Shown: positions 54,830 through 63,772, numbered from the stretch's first letter. The stretch is 64,000 nucleotides of DNA from Pseudomonas batumici (GCF_000820515.1 NZ_JXDG01000022.1:58710-122709), one strand, 5' to 3'. The notes: generated by a model not told the origin, from the letters alone. Program-made: numbers and translations.

Positions 54830-55681
54830 TCATCGAATGCCTGGAATTCGTGCGAGCCCCTTGGATGCGCCAGGCAGTTTCTTGTCGACCAGCGCAATGA
54901 GTTCTGGCCGAGCCTCTCTGGGGTGACCGGAATGGAACGGCGGGGCGGGGTCATATTCGATCAGGAGTTGCGTGAATTCGGCGGCCTGTTGACCGCGCAG
55001 CTTCGCGGCAACGCGAAGTGCGAAGTCGATGCCCGCCGTCACGCCACCGCCGCTCATGAACCGGCCGTTGTCGTCCTCTACGAAGCGATCCGGAACGGGG
55101 ATGGCGCCATATTCAGACAGTTTGTTGACGAAAGCCCAGTGGCAGGCGCTTCGCTTACCGTTGAGAACGCCCGTTGCGGCGAGCACGAGCGACCCGTTGC
55201 ACACCGACGTGACATGGTTGGCGCTCTCAGCCAGACGCCGGATCTGCGCTTGATACTCCGGCCGCATCGGCGCACTCAAATCAGACCCGCCGGGGACCAG
55301 GATCATGTCGGCCTTCTCGATATCGGCCAGTCGTTCAGTCTTGCCATACACGACGCCAAATTCGAGGGTCACGTAACCACCCTCGAGGCTCGCATAGCGA
55401 ACGTTCGTATTCGGTAGCCGGTGAAAAATCTCGCTGGGGCCGGCAAAGTCGAGCAGGGTTCCGCCAGGGTAAACCGCGATGACGATGTCGAGCGGATCGG
55501 TCGAGGAAAGCATCTGCGCGCCAGCCGCCTGCGCGAGAGCGGACGTGGCGTCGCCCAGTAGGGCGCCTCCCAGGATGGCGCCGAGTGTCGCGACGCCTCC
55601 GAGCTTTAGAGCATCGCGGCGGGAGTAGCCCCCGTTGATCTTTTGTTCGCCCGAGAAGTTATTTTCGCTGTCGTTGGTCAA
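54830..55681 (-). CDS. DJ-1/PfpI family protein, Tat-exported
   Basis: The 283-residue protein has a twin-arginine signal, YSRRDALKLGGVATLG, then a DJ-1/PfpI domain resembling isonitrile hydratase: GGTLLDFAGPSEIFHRLP, LVPGGSDLS and SVCNGSLVLAATGVLNGKRS with the nucleophile cysteine. It is predicted to work in the periplasm. It follows the SDR gene by 12 bp in the same operon. The substrate is unknown. Confidence 0.9.
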   Translation of the reverse strand: MTNDSENNFSGEQKINGGYSRRDALKLGGVATLGAILGGALLGDATSALAQAAGAQMLSSTDPLDIVIAVYPGGTLLDFAGPSEIFHRLPNTNVRYASLEGGYVTLEFGVVYGKTERLADIEKADMILVPGGSDLSAPMRPEYQAQIRRLAESANHVTSVCNGSLVLAATGVLNGKRSACHWAFVNKLSEYGAIPVPDRFVEDDNGRFMSGGGVTAGIDFALRVAAKLRGQQAAEFTQLLIEYDPAPPFHSGHPREARPELIALVDKKLPGASKGLARIPGIR

Positions 55682-55693
55682 GATAATTTCTCC

Positions 55694-56440
55694 TTAAAGT
55701 TGCGAGGCACCGCCATCGACGACCAGTTCGGTGCCGACTACGTAGGAGGATTCGTCGCTGGCGAGATAGAGCGCCGCGTAAGCAATGTCCTCGGCCTTGC
55801 CCATGTGGCCTACCGGAACTGCTTTGGCGAACTCGGCCTTGCGGTCGCGAACCCACTCATCTGACATCCCCCATTTGCTGATCAGGGGCGTGTCCATTGC
55901 GCCGGGCGCGATCGCGTTGAAGCGGATTTTTCGGTCGAGAAACTCGTAGGACCAACTGCGGGCAAGTGATCGTACGGCGGCCTTCGCCGCCGCCGTCAAC
56001 GAGATGCCATGCTTGCCGGTCTGCGCGACGAACGATGTATTGAGAATGACGGAGGAGCCCTCTCGCAAGTCAGGCAGCACCGCCTGAAGCGTGAACACCA
56101 CGCCCTTGACGTTGATGTCCATGATCTCGTTATAGAGATCTTCGTCGATGTCGTTGACTGCGGATGGGAACGCCCGACCGGCGTTGGCAAACACGACATC
56201 CAAACCGCCGAACTTCTCTTTCACCTCAGCGGCAATCGCCTTCATGTCCTCGATCGAACGCACGTCGCCCTTGAGAACAAGCGCGTTCTCGCCGAGCTCG
56301 GCCTTCACACGCTCAAAGGCGGCAACATCGCGACCCGTAACCGCGACCCGGGCGCCTTCTGCAATGAACAGCTTGGCGGTCGCGAGACCGATGCCACTGG
56401 TGCCGCCCGTGATCAACGCTGACTTGTTCTTGAGTCTCAT
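55694..56440 (-). CDS. Short-chain dehydrogenase/reductase
   Basis: The 248-residue protein has the classical SDR motifs: ALITGGTSGIGLATAK with the TGxxxGxG coenzyme loop, NAG in FANAGRAFPS, a serine in ILNTSFVAQTGK and a YxxxK-equivalent region that reads ISLTAAAKAA, where the catalytic tyrosine is replaced. The family is certain, but loss of the YxxxK tyrosine makes normal SDR catalysis doubtful. It heads an operon with the PfpI gene 12 bp on. Confidence 0.9.
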   Translation of the reverse strand: MRLKNKSALITGGTSGIGLATAKLFIAEGARVAVTGRDVAAFERVKAELGENALVLKGDVRSIEDMKAIAAEVKEKFGGLDVVFANAGRAFPSAVNDIDEDLYNEIMDINVKGVVFTLQAVLPDLREGSSVILNTSFVAQTGKHGISLTAAAKAAVRSLARSWSYEFLDRKIRFNAIAPGAMDTPLISKWGMSDEWVRDRKAEFAKAVPVGHMGKAEDIAYAALYLASDESSYVVGTELVVDGGASQL

Positions 56441-56661
56441 CTTCCGTTCCTTTCTCTGCTTGGTGATTGATCAAGTCGAAAGTTCAAGGCGCGATTACTG
56501 TTGTGCGCGTGTTTCGGCTTGATTCCCTGGGCAAATTATGGAACCTGAAGTAGATGTCTCAAAGGTCGTATAACCCTCAAAAAACGTCACTTAATCGTGG
56601 AGTAACCGTCTGGCGAAGTCGAACGGCCGAACGGTTACTCATCGTCAATCACGGTGCAGGG

Positions 56662-57120
56662 TCAATCCTTTTGGGGGCGTGGCGGGTTGTCCTGACGATA
56701 GGTATGTTGGGGATTGATGACCAATTGCCTGACTTGGCTGTCCAACTCTTTGCTGTGATACAGGTCCAGACATTTGAGCAGCTCAAAGCGAACGCCCGGA
56801 CGCTCTGATTCGACCAGTGGATTGTGATAGTCACGAGCCAGAAACTGGTCAACCAGAGGTCTACCGGCCTGAGGTGCTTGCTCCAGATCGAAATAGGTCC
56901 AGTCCATAAGCGCACTGGCACTGCTTCCGGCATCCTGGGCGGCTTTAGGTTCGCTCTTGTAGGCGGTAGCGATGCAGTCTGCCAGCACCATATCCTTGTA
57001 ATTTTGCGCGTAGGTGCGCCCGCCTGCCTGTGGGGAGTGGGTCGGATCATCCTTGGACCAGCAGTTGGAAGGTGCGGCTGCCCAAGCCAGTACCAAGACC
57101 GCAGTCAAATATCTCATCAA
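56662..57120 (-). CDS. tai4: T6SS amidase immunity protein Tai4
   Basis: The 152-residue protein has a Sec signal (YLTAVLVLAWAAAPSNCWS) and a helical mature domain with YAQNYKDMVLADCIATAYKS, GSSASALMDWTYFDLEQ and FELLKCLDLYHSKELDSQVR, the pattern of Tai4. Two conserved cysteines (in ADCIA and LKCLD) would form the disulphide. It neutralises Tae4 in the periplasm. It overlaps the effector gene by 4 bp. Confidence 0.88.
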   Translation of the reverse strand: MMRYLTAVLVLAWAAAPSNCWSKDDPTHSPQAGGRTYAQNYKDMVLADCIATAYKSEPKAAQDAGSSASALMDWTYFDLEQAPQAGRPLVDQFLARDYHNPLVESERPGVRFELLKCLDLYHSKELDSQVRQLVINPQHTYRQDNPPRPQKD

Positions 57121-57617
57121 GACAAACTCCAGAAGTTTGCGCGGTCGGTTTGATAGTTCACACCCGGTTCATTGAAATAGCAGTGGTCATAACACATTCT
57201 GCCATCAAACAATGTGGCATGCCCCTGAGCGTCCGACCAGCCAGAAACTTCAAACAAAATAAGCCCCTTCCTGCCCGCCAGGGTGCCGCCACCTGCTGCC
57301 GGGTATCTAACTGTCTCGGCACTTCCCCATTGCTGTTCCAGATAGGCAATCAGGTTTTTGACGCGATAGAAGTACCAGCGTTTGTCAGCGCCAGACACGG
57401 TTTGGCCAACTATTCTCGGTATGAGTGAGCCTGAGTAATTGAGGATATAGCTCATGCGCACTGCGCACGTGTTGACCCACCTTAGGGCTGGATCGCGGCT
57501 GTTAATGTTCATTGCAACATTGCCGCCGATGACTGTCGCTACTTTTTCAGATGGATTGAGGGGGTCGTAAATCCGTTGAGAGGCCGCCCATGCGCTGGAA
57601 AATGAGGGTCGAATCAT
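57117..57617 (-). CDS. tae4: T6SS amidase effector Tae4
   Basis: The 166-residue protein is an NlpC/P60-like peptidoglycan amidase. It starts RPSFSSAWAASQRIYD and has the catalytic Cys51 in NTCAVRMS and His133 in GHATLFDG, with a cysteine pair in MCYDHCYF at 141-148. Tae4 cleaves the D-Glu/mDAP bond of the peptide stem after injection into rivals. AAGGA precedes the ATG. No T6SS structural genes are in the window, so the pair is an orphan island. Confidence 0.92.
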   Translation of the reverse strand: MIRPSFSSAWAASQRIYDPLNPSEKVATVIGGNVAMNINSRDPALRWVNTCAVRMSYILNYSGSLIPRIVGQTVSGADKRWYFYRVKNLIAYLEQQWGSAETVRYPAAGGGTLAGRKGLILFEVSGWSDAQGHATLFDGRMCYDHCYFNEPGVNYQTDRANFWSLS

Positions 57618-57865
57618 GTTTCATCCTTGATTTTTAGGAGCAGAACAACGCCGCAGTTTAATCCTTCATGCTTGAGGTGACGATGGTGGCACACGCGGCC
57701 CAACAGGGCCTCATACTTCGGCCCTTGGCGTTGTGACCACCTCAACAACAACGACTGCGGCACAGGACTGTGCGGGTGCTGCGGCACCAGCAGAGCGACC
57801 AGCCGAAAACCGGCCATGTCCACTGCATTGAGCCAACTGGACAAGGTGCGCCAGTACCAGGGCAT
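57614..57865 (-). CDS. Possible small protein ahead of tae4
   Basis: A frame of 83 residues beginning MPWYWRTLSSWLNAVDMAGF ends with a stop that overlaps the tae4 ATG (ATGA). Its residues continue open upstream into the MFS gene end. The exact overlap suggests coupling, but no ribosome-binding site or family is visible. It may be a leader frame or a remnant of an adaptor gene. It is weakly supported. Confidence 0.35.
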   Translation of the reverse strand: MPWYWRTLSSWLNAVDMAGFRLVALLVPQHPHSPVPQSLLLRWSQRQGPKYEALLGRVCHHRHLKHEGLNCGVVLLLKIKDET

Positions 57866-57899
57866 GAGTTGCCACTGTCCCTTGAACCCGCCCCTTCGC

Positions 57900-59162
57900 T
57901 CAGGAACCAGCCGAGGGGGCCGGGACAGCAACCTGAGGCAACTGGCGGCCGGCAATCAGGATGAACACCACTGACAGCAGCGCACAGAGCGCACCCAGCA
58001 TGATCGAAACCGCGTAATTCTGATAAAGGTCAAACAGCAGCCCTGCGACGCTCCCTCCGATCAGGGCGGCCACCCCGACCGAAATGTACAGGGCGCCCAG
58101 GATTGCCCCCAGATTTGCCGTGCCGAACCAGTTGGCAGCCACCGATGGGTAGAGGGATATACAGCCACCATTGGCCACGCCGAAACAAATGGCGAACAGC
58201 GCCAGCGTGATGAATGTGTGGGCGCCAAGCCACAGGAGATTGAGCAGCACCAGCGCGAAGGTCAAAACGATCAGCAGGCGACGAGCCCCCATCCGGTCAC
58301 CGATGCTTCCCAGGAACAACCGGCCGGCTACGTTGCCGACACCGATAAGCCCGATCAACAAATTGGCCTGAGTGGCGGAAATACCAAACTGGCGAGCGTA
58401 GGGGTTGATGTGCACAAGCGCGAGAAACAGCCCGACCGAACCCAAAAAAATCGCCCCGAAGTACCACCAGAATCGCCCCGTACTCGCGGCTTCGGCCAGG
58501 CGCATGCCGCTGAGTGCCGCATGATGGCTGGCGCTCGAAGAGGAGGGGGCGAGACCATCCGGCAAAAGGCCTAGCTCCTGCGGATTGCTCCTGACCAGCG
58601 ACGCCACCAGCAGGCCAACGACAAGAATGGCCACGGCGAAGATCTGCATTGTCGCCTCCCAGGAAACATGCTGCATCAGCAGCCCGGCAGCTGACGGTCC
58701 GACAAAAGTCCCGACACCGGTTCCCGCCAGTGCAATGCCCGAAGCCTTGCTGCGGTTCTTGACGAACCAGCGCTGGACCGCTGTCACCGTCGGCACATAC
58801 ACCAGACCGACCCCCAACCCGGCCAGGGAACAGAAGCACACCAGGAACAACTGCAATGAGCCGGAGGCAAGGCTGCTGAGGAAAAAGCCCAGCGCCAGCA
58901 AGATTATGCCGACGCAGACCACAACCCGGGTCGAGATGCGATCCGCCAGAGAGCCGGAGAAGACCCCGACCACGTAATATATGAAGGCAGTCAGTGAAAA
59001 CACCGATGCCACGGAAAAACGCCCCACATCAAAGCTGGACTGGATGTGCGAAAAAAACGCCCCGAACGAGTAGGCGCCGCCAAAGATAAGTGCCAGCAGC
59101 AGATGTGCCGCGAACACCACGTACCATCCTGGAAATATTTTGGTTTTCATAGCCGTTTGCAC
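57900..59162 (-). CDS. MFS transporter, oxalate/monocarboxylate type
   Basis: The 420-residue protein has twelve predicted helices of the OFA/monocarboxylate group: FPGWYVVFAAHLLLALIFGG with SFGAFF at the start, GLGVGLVYVPTVTAVQRWF in helix 4, and KNRSKASGIALAGTGVG. The GTG at 59162 is preferred because AGGATC lies just upstream; the ATG at 59150 lacks a site. It probably moves a small carboxylate. There is no nearby enzyme to name it. Confidence 0.9.
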   Translation of the reverse strand: MQTAMKTKIFPGWYVVFAAHLLLALIFGGAYSFGAFFSHIQSSFDVGRFSVASVFSLTAFIYYVVGVFSGSLADRISTRVVVCVGIILLALGFFLSSLASGSLQLFLVCFCSLAGLGVGLVYVPTVTAVQRWFVKNRSKASGIALAGTGVGTFVGPSAAGLLMQHVSWEATMQIFAVAILVVGLLVASLVRSNPQELGLLPDGLAPSSSSASHHAALSGMRLAEAASTGRFWWYFGAIFLGSVGLFLALVHINPYARQFGISATQANLLIGLIGVGNVAGRLFLGSIGDRMGARRLLIVLTFALVLLNLLWLGAHTFITLALFAICFGVANGGCISLYPSVAANWFGTANLGAILGALYISVGVAALIGGSVAGLLFDLYQNYAVSIMLGALCALLSVVFILIAGRQLPQVAVPAPSAGS

Positions 59163-59731
59163 TCGGATCCTGCTGCGGTTGAACCACGAAAGTGGCTATT
59201 GCCACCCCGGGACACTGGTCGTATAGGATTGTACATACAAGCAGGTTTGAGGCCAACCTTCCTCCAGCGGTCTTCGTCCAGGCGTACACGAAGCGGCTGA
59301 AAGTCGTCTAATACATTGGATTCAATTAAAAAAGGAACAAAAATAGACCCGGCCGACCTTTTGGCCAATGAGTCCGGAGGTTTTTACGGCGATACATTTG
59401 GTGACAGGTTGCCGGGAGTGAGTGTGTGGCCTTGTTGGCGTGGCCCAAACGCTTATCGAGTCAAAAAACGGACTGGGTGTAGCGAAAATGCTGTCCCCGA
59501 TAGAGGAATTGTTTATTCGGCGTGGAACATTTTGCGTGGGCGTGGATTGGCAGAAGTGGCTGGAGAAGTAACTTTAAACCGAGATTTTTCATTAGCCCCT
59601 CTGGGCGATCCTTGCAAGCAAGGGCGTCCCGAAGGAGAATGACGGATCTCTAATGCCCGTCATTAAGATTTACTCAGTGAAATCAACGAGTTGACATCAG
59701 ACCTGATTTATACAACAAGGCCACATGGAAA
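59163..59731. other. Intergenic region, mixed and partly AT-rich
   Basis: This spacer of about 570 bp has no supported gene. A frame at 59316-59642 has no recognisable features. A shorter stretch near 59488-59571 reads LSPIEELFIRRGTF and ends in a stop, which may be a remnant. Base composition becomes AT-rich towards the cytochrome gene. Confidence 0.4.
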
Positions 59732-60115
59732 GTGAAAATAAAAATATTACTCACCGCTTCGCTAGGAATTTTATCGCTCACTCAAACATCACTGTCCTTC
59801 GCGGATAATGTCAATGGGAGAAATCTCTATTTACAGAGATGTGTCATGTGTCACGAAATAGATCTCAAAGGAACAGGGCCATTGGCTCATAAAAGCAATC
59901 CTCCTACACCTGATCTTACAACGTCCGCTTTCAAAAAAAGACTAAATGATTATCCGGGCGTTATTGTCTCATCGATAATACTTCGTCCAAATGGAAACTT
60001 GATTCCAAGAACGTTGCAAGAGAATGGTGTAAAGCTATCACCGCACGCTTGGAGTATTAAGGATCTGCGCGATCTACATCAATACATGAGTGGTGTGATT
60101 TCAAAAAATCAATGA
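59732..60115 (+). CDS. Small exported c-type cytochrome
   Basis: The 127-residue protein has a Sec signal (MKIKILLTASLGILSLTQTS) and one heme c motif, CVMCH at about residues 37-41, with a candidate distal methionine in QYMSG near the end. It is of the soluble class I type and would shuttle electrons in the periplasm. The gene is noticeably AT-rich against its surroundings and starts with GTG, signs of recent transfer. The partner oxidoreductase is not evident. Confidence 0.87.
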   Translation: MKIKILLTASLGILSLTQTSLSFADNVNGRNLYLQRCVMCHEIDLKGTGPLAHKSNPPTPDLTTSAFKKRLNDYPGVIVSSIILRPNGNLIPRTLQENGVKLSPHAWSIKDLRDLHQYMSGVISKNQ

Positions 60116-60211
60116 TGTTGAGAATCGATCAAGAAATTACGTAGAGAGCCGGAGTCGCCGCGGCCCGATTGCCGCAGCGCAGCCCCCCCGGAAAAATGGC
60201 CTGCGCAATCG

Positions 60212-61675
60212 CTACATCAAGTTAGTAGGCGCAATCCCCAGGATCTCCGTCAGGGTATTCATGATGGCTTGTTGCCTGGCGCGGTCGGCCTGGTGTCCCG
60301 CTTCTGCAGCCGCAACATCGGCTTTGCAGTGTGGGCAGGTCAACTCGTGAGGATAGATGTACTGCAGGCAGCCACGGCACAGGGTCAGTTGCACGGGAAT
60401 ACGCCCTTCATCCGGCGATTTCTGCCCTTGATTGGCCCACGCCAGTTTGATCACCTGGCCGCTATCACTGACGCTGCCGACTTTTTCGCCGGTGTCGATG
60501 CGTTCGGTAATCAGGTCGAAGCGCCCGACCGCGAAGGAGGCCTGAGGGGCGTCTTCGATTTTCACGATGCGCTCGCGCAGCCCTTGTTTTTCCAGGTCCA
60601 GCGCACGGTAATGGCAGTAAGGATTGTTGCCGGGTTTGCCAAGCAGGGAGTGCGATGTCCAGGTGCAGCCACCCCGGCAAACATCGTTGTAGTAACAGCT
60701 TCGGCAATAGCCCCACAGATCCTCGACGCCGCGCAGGCGGCCGAAGTGCATGCCTTCACTGTAATGCCAGATGTCGTGCAAATTCATGTTGCGCACGTTC
60801 CCGCCCGAAAAGCCGACGGTGGCCAAGGAGGGGCAGCCTTTCACCGTGCCATCGGCCTCGAGTGCCAGGACCGTTTGGCCGGCGGCGCAGCCACTCCAGT
60901 GCACGCGCTCGTCACCAAAGCCGCGCCAGATATGTTCGTAAGGGCCGTAGTAGCCAATGTTGTTGCCCACGTTCATCAGCAGGCCGCGATCGACCCCCTC
61001 CCGGTAAAGCCGCGCCAGCAACGGCATCACCTCAAGCAGTTGGCTGGGCTGTAGCAGCAGCTCCGGGTGATCGACGGCATTGCCCATGGCGACCGTGAGC
61101 TGGATCTGCCAGTGAGTGGCGCCCAGGTCGATAATGGTGTCCATGAGCGCCGGCAAATCCGGCAATGTGGCCGCGCCGATTTGCGTGTTGACGCTCACGG
61201 CGAGCCCGGCTTGTTTGGCGCGGCGCAAGGTATCCACGGCCTTGTCGAACGAGCCCGGCACATTGCGTACCGCGTCATGCAGCGGGGCAAGACCGTCGAG
61301 TGAAACGCCGACACCATTGAGGCCGGCCTCGACCGCAGCCTGCATCTTGGCAGGTGTCAGGTTGCGTCCACCGGTTTGTATGGCGCAGTACATGCCGTGA
61401 TCGTGGATCGCTCGGATCAGTTGCGTCCAATCCTTGCGCAAATAGGCTTCACCCCCGATCAGGGTGATCTCCCGGGTGCCGAGGGCCGCCAGCGAATCGA
61501 TCACTTCCAGGCATTCCTGTGTGTTCAATTCATCGGGACGTCGATGGCCCGCGCGTGAGCCGCAGTGCAGGCATTTAAGGTCGCAGGCCAGGGTGATTTC
61601 CCAGACCACATGCACCGGCACGTAGCGTTTGAGGTCGGTTTCGCTGAGGTAGCGGGCAGGGCGGCTGTCTGACAT
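60212..61675 (-). CDS. Y-X(10)-GDL-associated radical SAM protein
   Basis: The 487-residue protein has the radical SAM cluster motif CDLKCLHC at 31-38 and a glycine-rich GGEAY segment. A SPASM-like cysteine-rich part contains YCRSCYYNDVCRGGC and an upstream GCAAG. A C-terminal zinc-ribbon-like CRGCLQ / CPHCKAD follows. This is the rad_SAM_trio family (TIGR03913 as I recall), always found with three homologous DUF1843 proteins, as here. It probably modifies their conserved Tyr/GDL region. The ATG at 61675 has AAGGAGG upstream. Confidence 0.94.
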   Translation of the reverse strand: MSDSRPARYLSETDLKRYVPVHVVWEITLACDLKCLHCGSRAGHRRPDELNTQECLEVIDSLAALGTREITLIGGEAYLRKDWTQLIRAIHDHGMYCAIQTGGRNLTPAKMQAAVEAGLNGVGVSLDGLAPLHDAVRNVPGSFDKAVDTLRRAKQAGLAVSVNTQIGAATLPDLPALMDTIIDLGATHWQIQLTVAMGNAVDHPELLLQPSQLLEVMPLLARLYREGVDRGLLMNVGNNIGYYGPYEHIWRGFGDERVHWSGCAAGQTVLALEADGTVKGCPSLATVGFSGGNVRNMNLHDIWHYSEGMHFGRLRGVEDLWGYCRSCYYNDVCRGGCTWTSHSLLGKPGNNPYCHYRALDLEKQGLRERIVKIEDAPQASFAVGRFDLITERIDTGEKVGSVSDSGQVIKLAWANQGQKSPDEGRIPVQLTLCRGCLQYIYPHELTCPHCKADVAAAEAGHQADRARQQAIMNTLTEILGIAPTNLM

Positions 61676-61814
61676 GGAACCTCCTTGTACACGGGCGCGA
61701 TACGAGTCCATCGAAGTGTTCGCGCCTTCCATTGCGTCGATGGCGCGACTGGATTGACCTCGGGTTGGAAAGACCCGGGCGAGACCTGAATCGGCCTCGC
61801 CCGGGCAAAGCGGA

Positions 61815-62396
61815 TCAGCGCGCTTCCAGGCGTGCGATTTCCGCGTTCAATTGCTCCAGGGCACTTTGCAGTACACCGTGTTGAGCCAGTTGCTGCTCTC
61901 CCTGGCGTACAACGGATTTCAGCTGCGCCAGATCGCCACTGGCTTGTGCCTGTTGCAACGCTACGGCGTAGAGCGGCATGGGGTGATGCGTCCCCGGTTC
62001 AGGCTGCGAGACGGGGGCCTGGCTGACAGCGGCGTGTCTGACGTAATGCTCTTGGCCATTTTCGACGTAGCTGTAGTCGACAAATCCGCTGGCCCAATCA
62101 GCGCCGAGGATACCCTTGAGATGAAAGGTCTCCGCGATCTGGCTGAGCGGGCCGCTCGGGCTACCCGACAAGGTGAGCACAATATGGTTCTCGACCGAGG
62201 CGGTCAGTTTTGCCTCGGAGTAATTGCCCCAAACCCGGGCGCGGAAATTGACCGGTGGGTAGGTGCTCGCAAAAACACTGGCAATCCCGCTGACGGTCTT
62301 GTGAACCGTATCAACCAGCAGATCGAGGGTGAGTACGGGTGAACCCAGCAGTGAGTTGTGGGCGCTGAGGCGGGTATGAAAAAGTCCAATCGACAT
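61815..62396 (-). CDS. DUF1842/DUF1843 protein, Y-X10-GDL trio member 1
   Basis: The 193-residue protein has an N-terminal DUF1842-like beta domain (about 1-115) and a C-terminal DUF1843 module. The latter has Tyr143, ten residues, then GDL at 154-156 (PLYAVALQQAQASGDL), followed by a helical tail. It starts after GGGAG. No signal peptide is present. It is predicted to be a substrate of the adjacent radical SAM enzyme, from the family's co-occurrence. Confidence 0.87.
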   Translation of the reverse strand: MSIGLFHTRLSAHNSLLGSPVLTLDLLVDTVHKTVSGIASVFASTYPPVNFRARVWGNYSEAKLTASVENHIVLTLSGSPSGPLSQIAETFHLKGILGADWASGFVDYSYVENGQEHYVRHAAVSQAPVSQPEPGTHHPMPLYAVALQQAQASGDLAQLKSVVRQGEQQLAQHGVLQSALEQLNAEIARLEAR

Positions 62397-62447
62397 GGTG
62401 CAACTCCCTTGATGTATGCGGACAGTTCAGTCTGATCGAGCCGCCAG

Positions 62448-63083
62448 TCAGCGACGTTCCAGCCTGCTGATTTCGCTCTTCGCGGCTTCCAGTGCGCTCT
62501 GCAACTGGGGTTGCCGCTCCAGCTGCTGTTTGGCAAGGCCGGCCAGGTGTTTCATCTGGGCCAGGTCACCGCTGGCAATGGCGCTCTGAATAGGCGCTGC
62601 GTACAGGGGCATGATGGGTGGGTAGGGCAGAATGACCGGGCCAGGACCCGTCGGCACATAGGCGACGTTGGATTGCACCGGTTGCTCGAGGTGTGCGGGG
62701 GCGTTGTTGACCTGAACCCAGCGCTGCCCATCGAAGTACTGGTAGTTGGCCACGCCTTCTTTCCAGTCACTGCCCACCACCAGGTGCAGCTTGAAGTTCA
62801 CCGCAGAGTTTGAACTCGGGCCGCCGTGGTTGCCTTGAGCGGTAATCAGGATTTTGCTGACGGCCGGTGACATGACTGTCATGTAGGTGTACTCACCCCA
62901 GACATCCGACTGCAGCTCGAGCGGCGGGTTGATCGCCTGGGTGACCACGGCAGTACCGCTGACGCTCTGCTCGGGCGTAAAGACCAGCAGGTTGAGCGTC
63001 AGGCTTTGTGCCCCTGGGGCATTAGTGCCAATGCGATAGCTGAGTGGGAACAAGCCGACAAATTGCTGAGTGGAACCAGACAT
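62448..63083 (-). CDS. DUF1842/DUF1843 protein, Y-X10-GDL trio member 2
   Basis: The 211-residue protein repeats the layout of its neighbour: a DUF1842-like beta domain and a DUF1843 module with Tyr161, ten residues, then GDL at 172-174 (YAAPIQSAIASGDL). The two proteins share MPLYA before the motif and a similar helical tail, so they are paralogues. The ATG at 63083 is chosen because GGAGG lies 8 bp upstream. Confidence 0.87.
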   Translation of the reverse strand: MSGSTQQFVGLFPLSYRIGTNAPGAQSLTLNLLVFTPEQSVSGTAVVTQAINPPLELQSDVWGEYTYMTVMSPAVSKILITAQGNHGGPSSNSAVNFKLHLVVGSDWKEGVANYQYFDGQRWVQVNNAPAHLEQPVQSNVAYVPTGPGPVILPYPPIMPLYAAPIQSAIASGDLAQMKHLAGLAKQQLERQPQLQSALEAAKSEISRLERR

Positions 63084-63116
63084 AGTGATTGCCTCCATTG
63101 CATTGAGAGAAAGGCC

Positions 63117-63305
63117 CTAAAGCTTCTCCAAACGGGAAACTTCCTTGGCCAGCTTTTCGTACGCGGTTTGCAGGTCTTTCGGTTGCGGCTTCGCTGAGTC
63201 ACGTTGCTTGAGCAACGTCTTCATCTGCTGCAGATTGCCTTCCTCGATCGCGTCGTGGATGGCGGTCCCATAAGGGGGTAAGAAGTGTGGCGTTGAACGG
63301 CTCAT
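63117..63305 (-). CDS. Stand-alone DUF1843 peptide, trio member 3
   Basis: The 62-residue protein consists only of the DUF1843 module. Tyr12 is followed by ten residues and GNL at 23-25, a variant of GDL, then a lysine-rich coiled-coil helix. AAGGATCC precedes the ATG. As the shortest of the three paralogues it looks like a precursor peptide. It is transcribed first in the operon with its two larger relatives and, further on, the radical SAM gene. Confidence 0.88.
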   Translation of the reverse strand: MSRSTPHFLPPYGTAIHDAIEEGNLQQMKTLLKQRDSAKPQPKDLQTAYEKLAKEVSRLEKL

Positions 63306-63689
63306 AACGATGGATCCTTCCGTGGTGTTGCCAATACCGCCCTTCCGGGAAGGAGGGCACCCTCATCTTTCTTTTCTTGAGAGAAAACAACGAAACGCAG
63401 GGGGTGGCTCGTTGCTCAGGGCGAGCGAATAGAGGATCGCAAGCACAAACCATCCCTGATTTTCCTTGGCATTGCTGTCAATCACGGTGCCCTTTCTGGC
63501 ACTCGCAGTGCTGGCCTTTCACCAGCAACGTAACCCTAGGTATGATTTTCTAATCTCGCCAGAAAAAGCGCCGAACGGTCATGTCGATACATTTCTGTTG
63601 GAAAAACGCTTCGAGCGGGTGACCCATCTGTCAGGTGATTCGGCGTTCGCCGTTGGGCCGAGTAAGCCCTTGAGGACACTACAAACCTT

Positions 63690-63772
63690 GTGGGTGCCGG
63701 CTTGCTGGCGATGAGGCCAGTGAGCCCCGCATCGCCAGCTCGGCCGCCATCGCCGGCAAGCCGGCTCCTACA
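63690..63772. repeat. REP-like palindrome
   Basis: Arms of 25 bp, with GCCGGCTTGCTGGCGATG (left) and CATCGCCGGCAAGCCGGC (right), match in inverted order with about three mismatches. This is the usual GC-rich repetitive extragenic palindrome of Pseudomonas. No gene was supported in 63306-63836; the frame at 63466-63714 runs through the palindrome. Confidence 0.75.

Noticed and set aside
59316..59642. 108-codon plus-strand frame
   Set aside because: No conserved features, atypical composition and no ribosome-binding site of note.
63466..63714. 82-codon plus-strand frame
   Set aside because: It reads through the REP-like palindrome and shows no family features.
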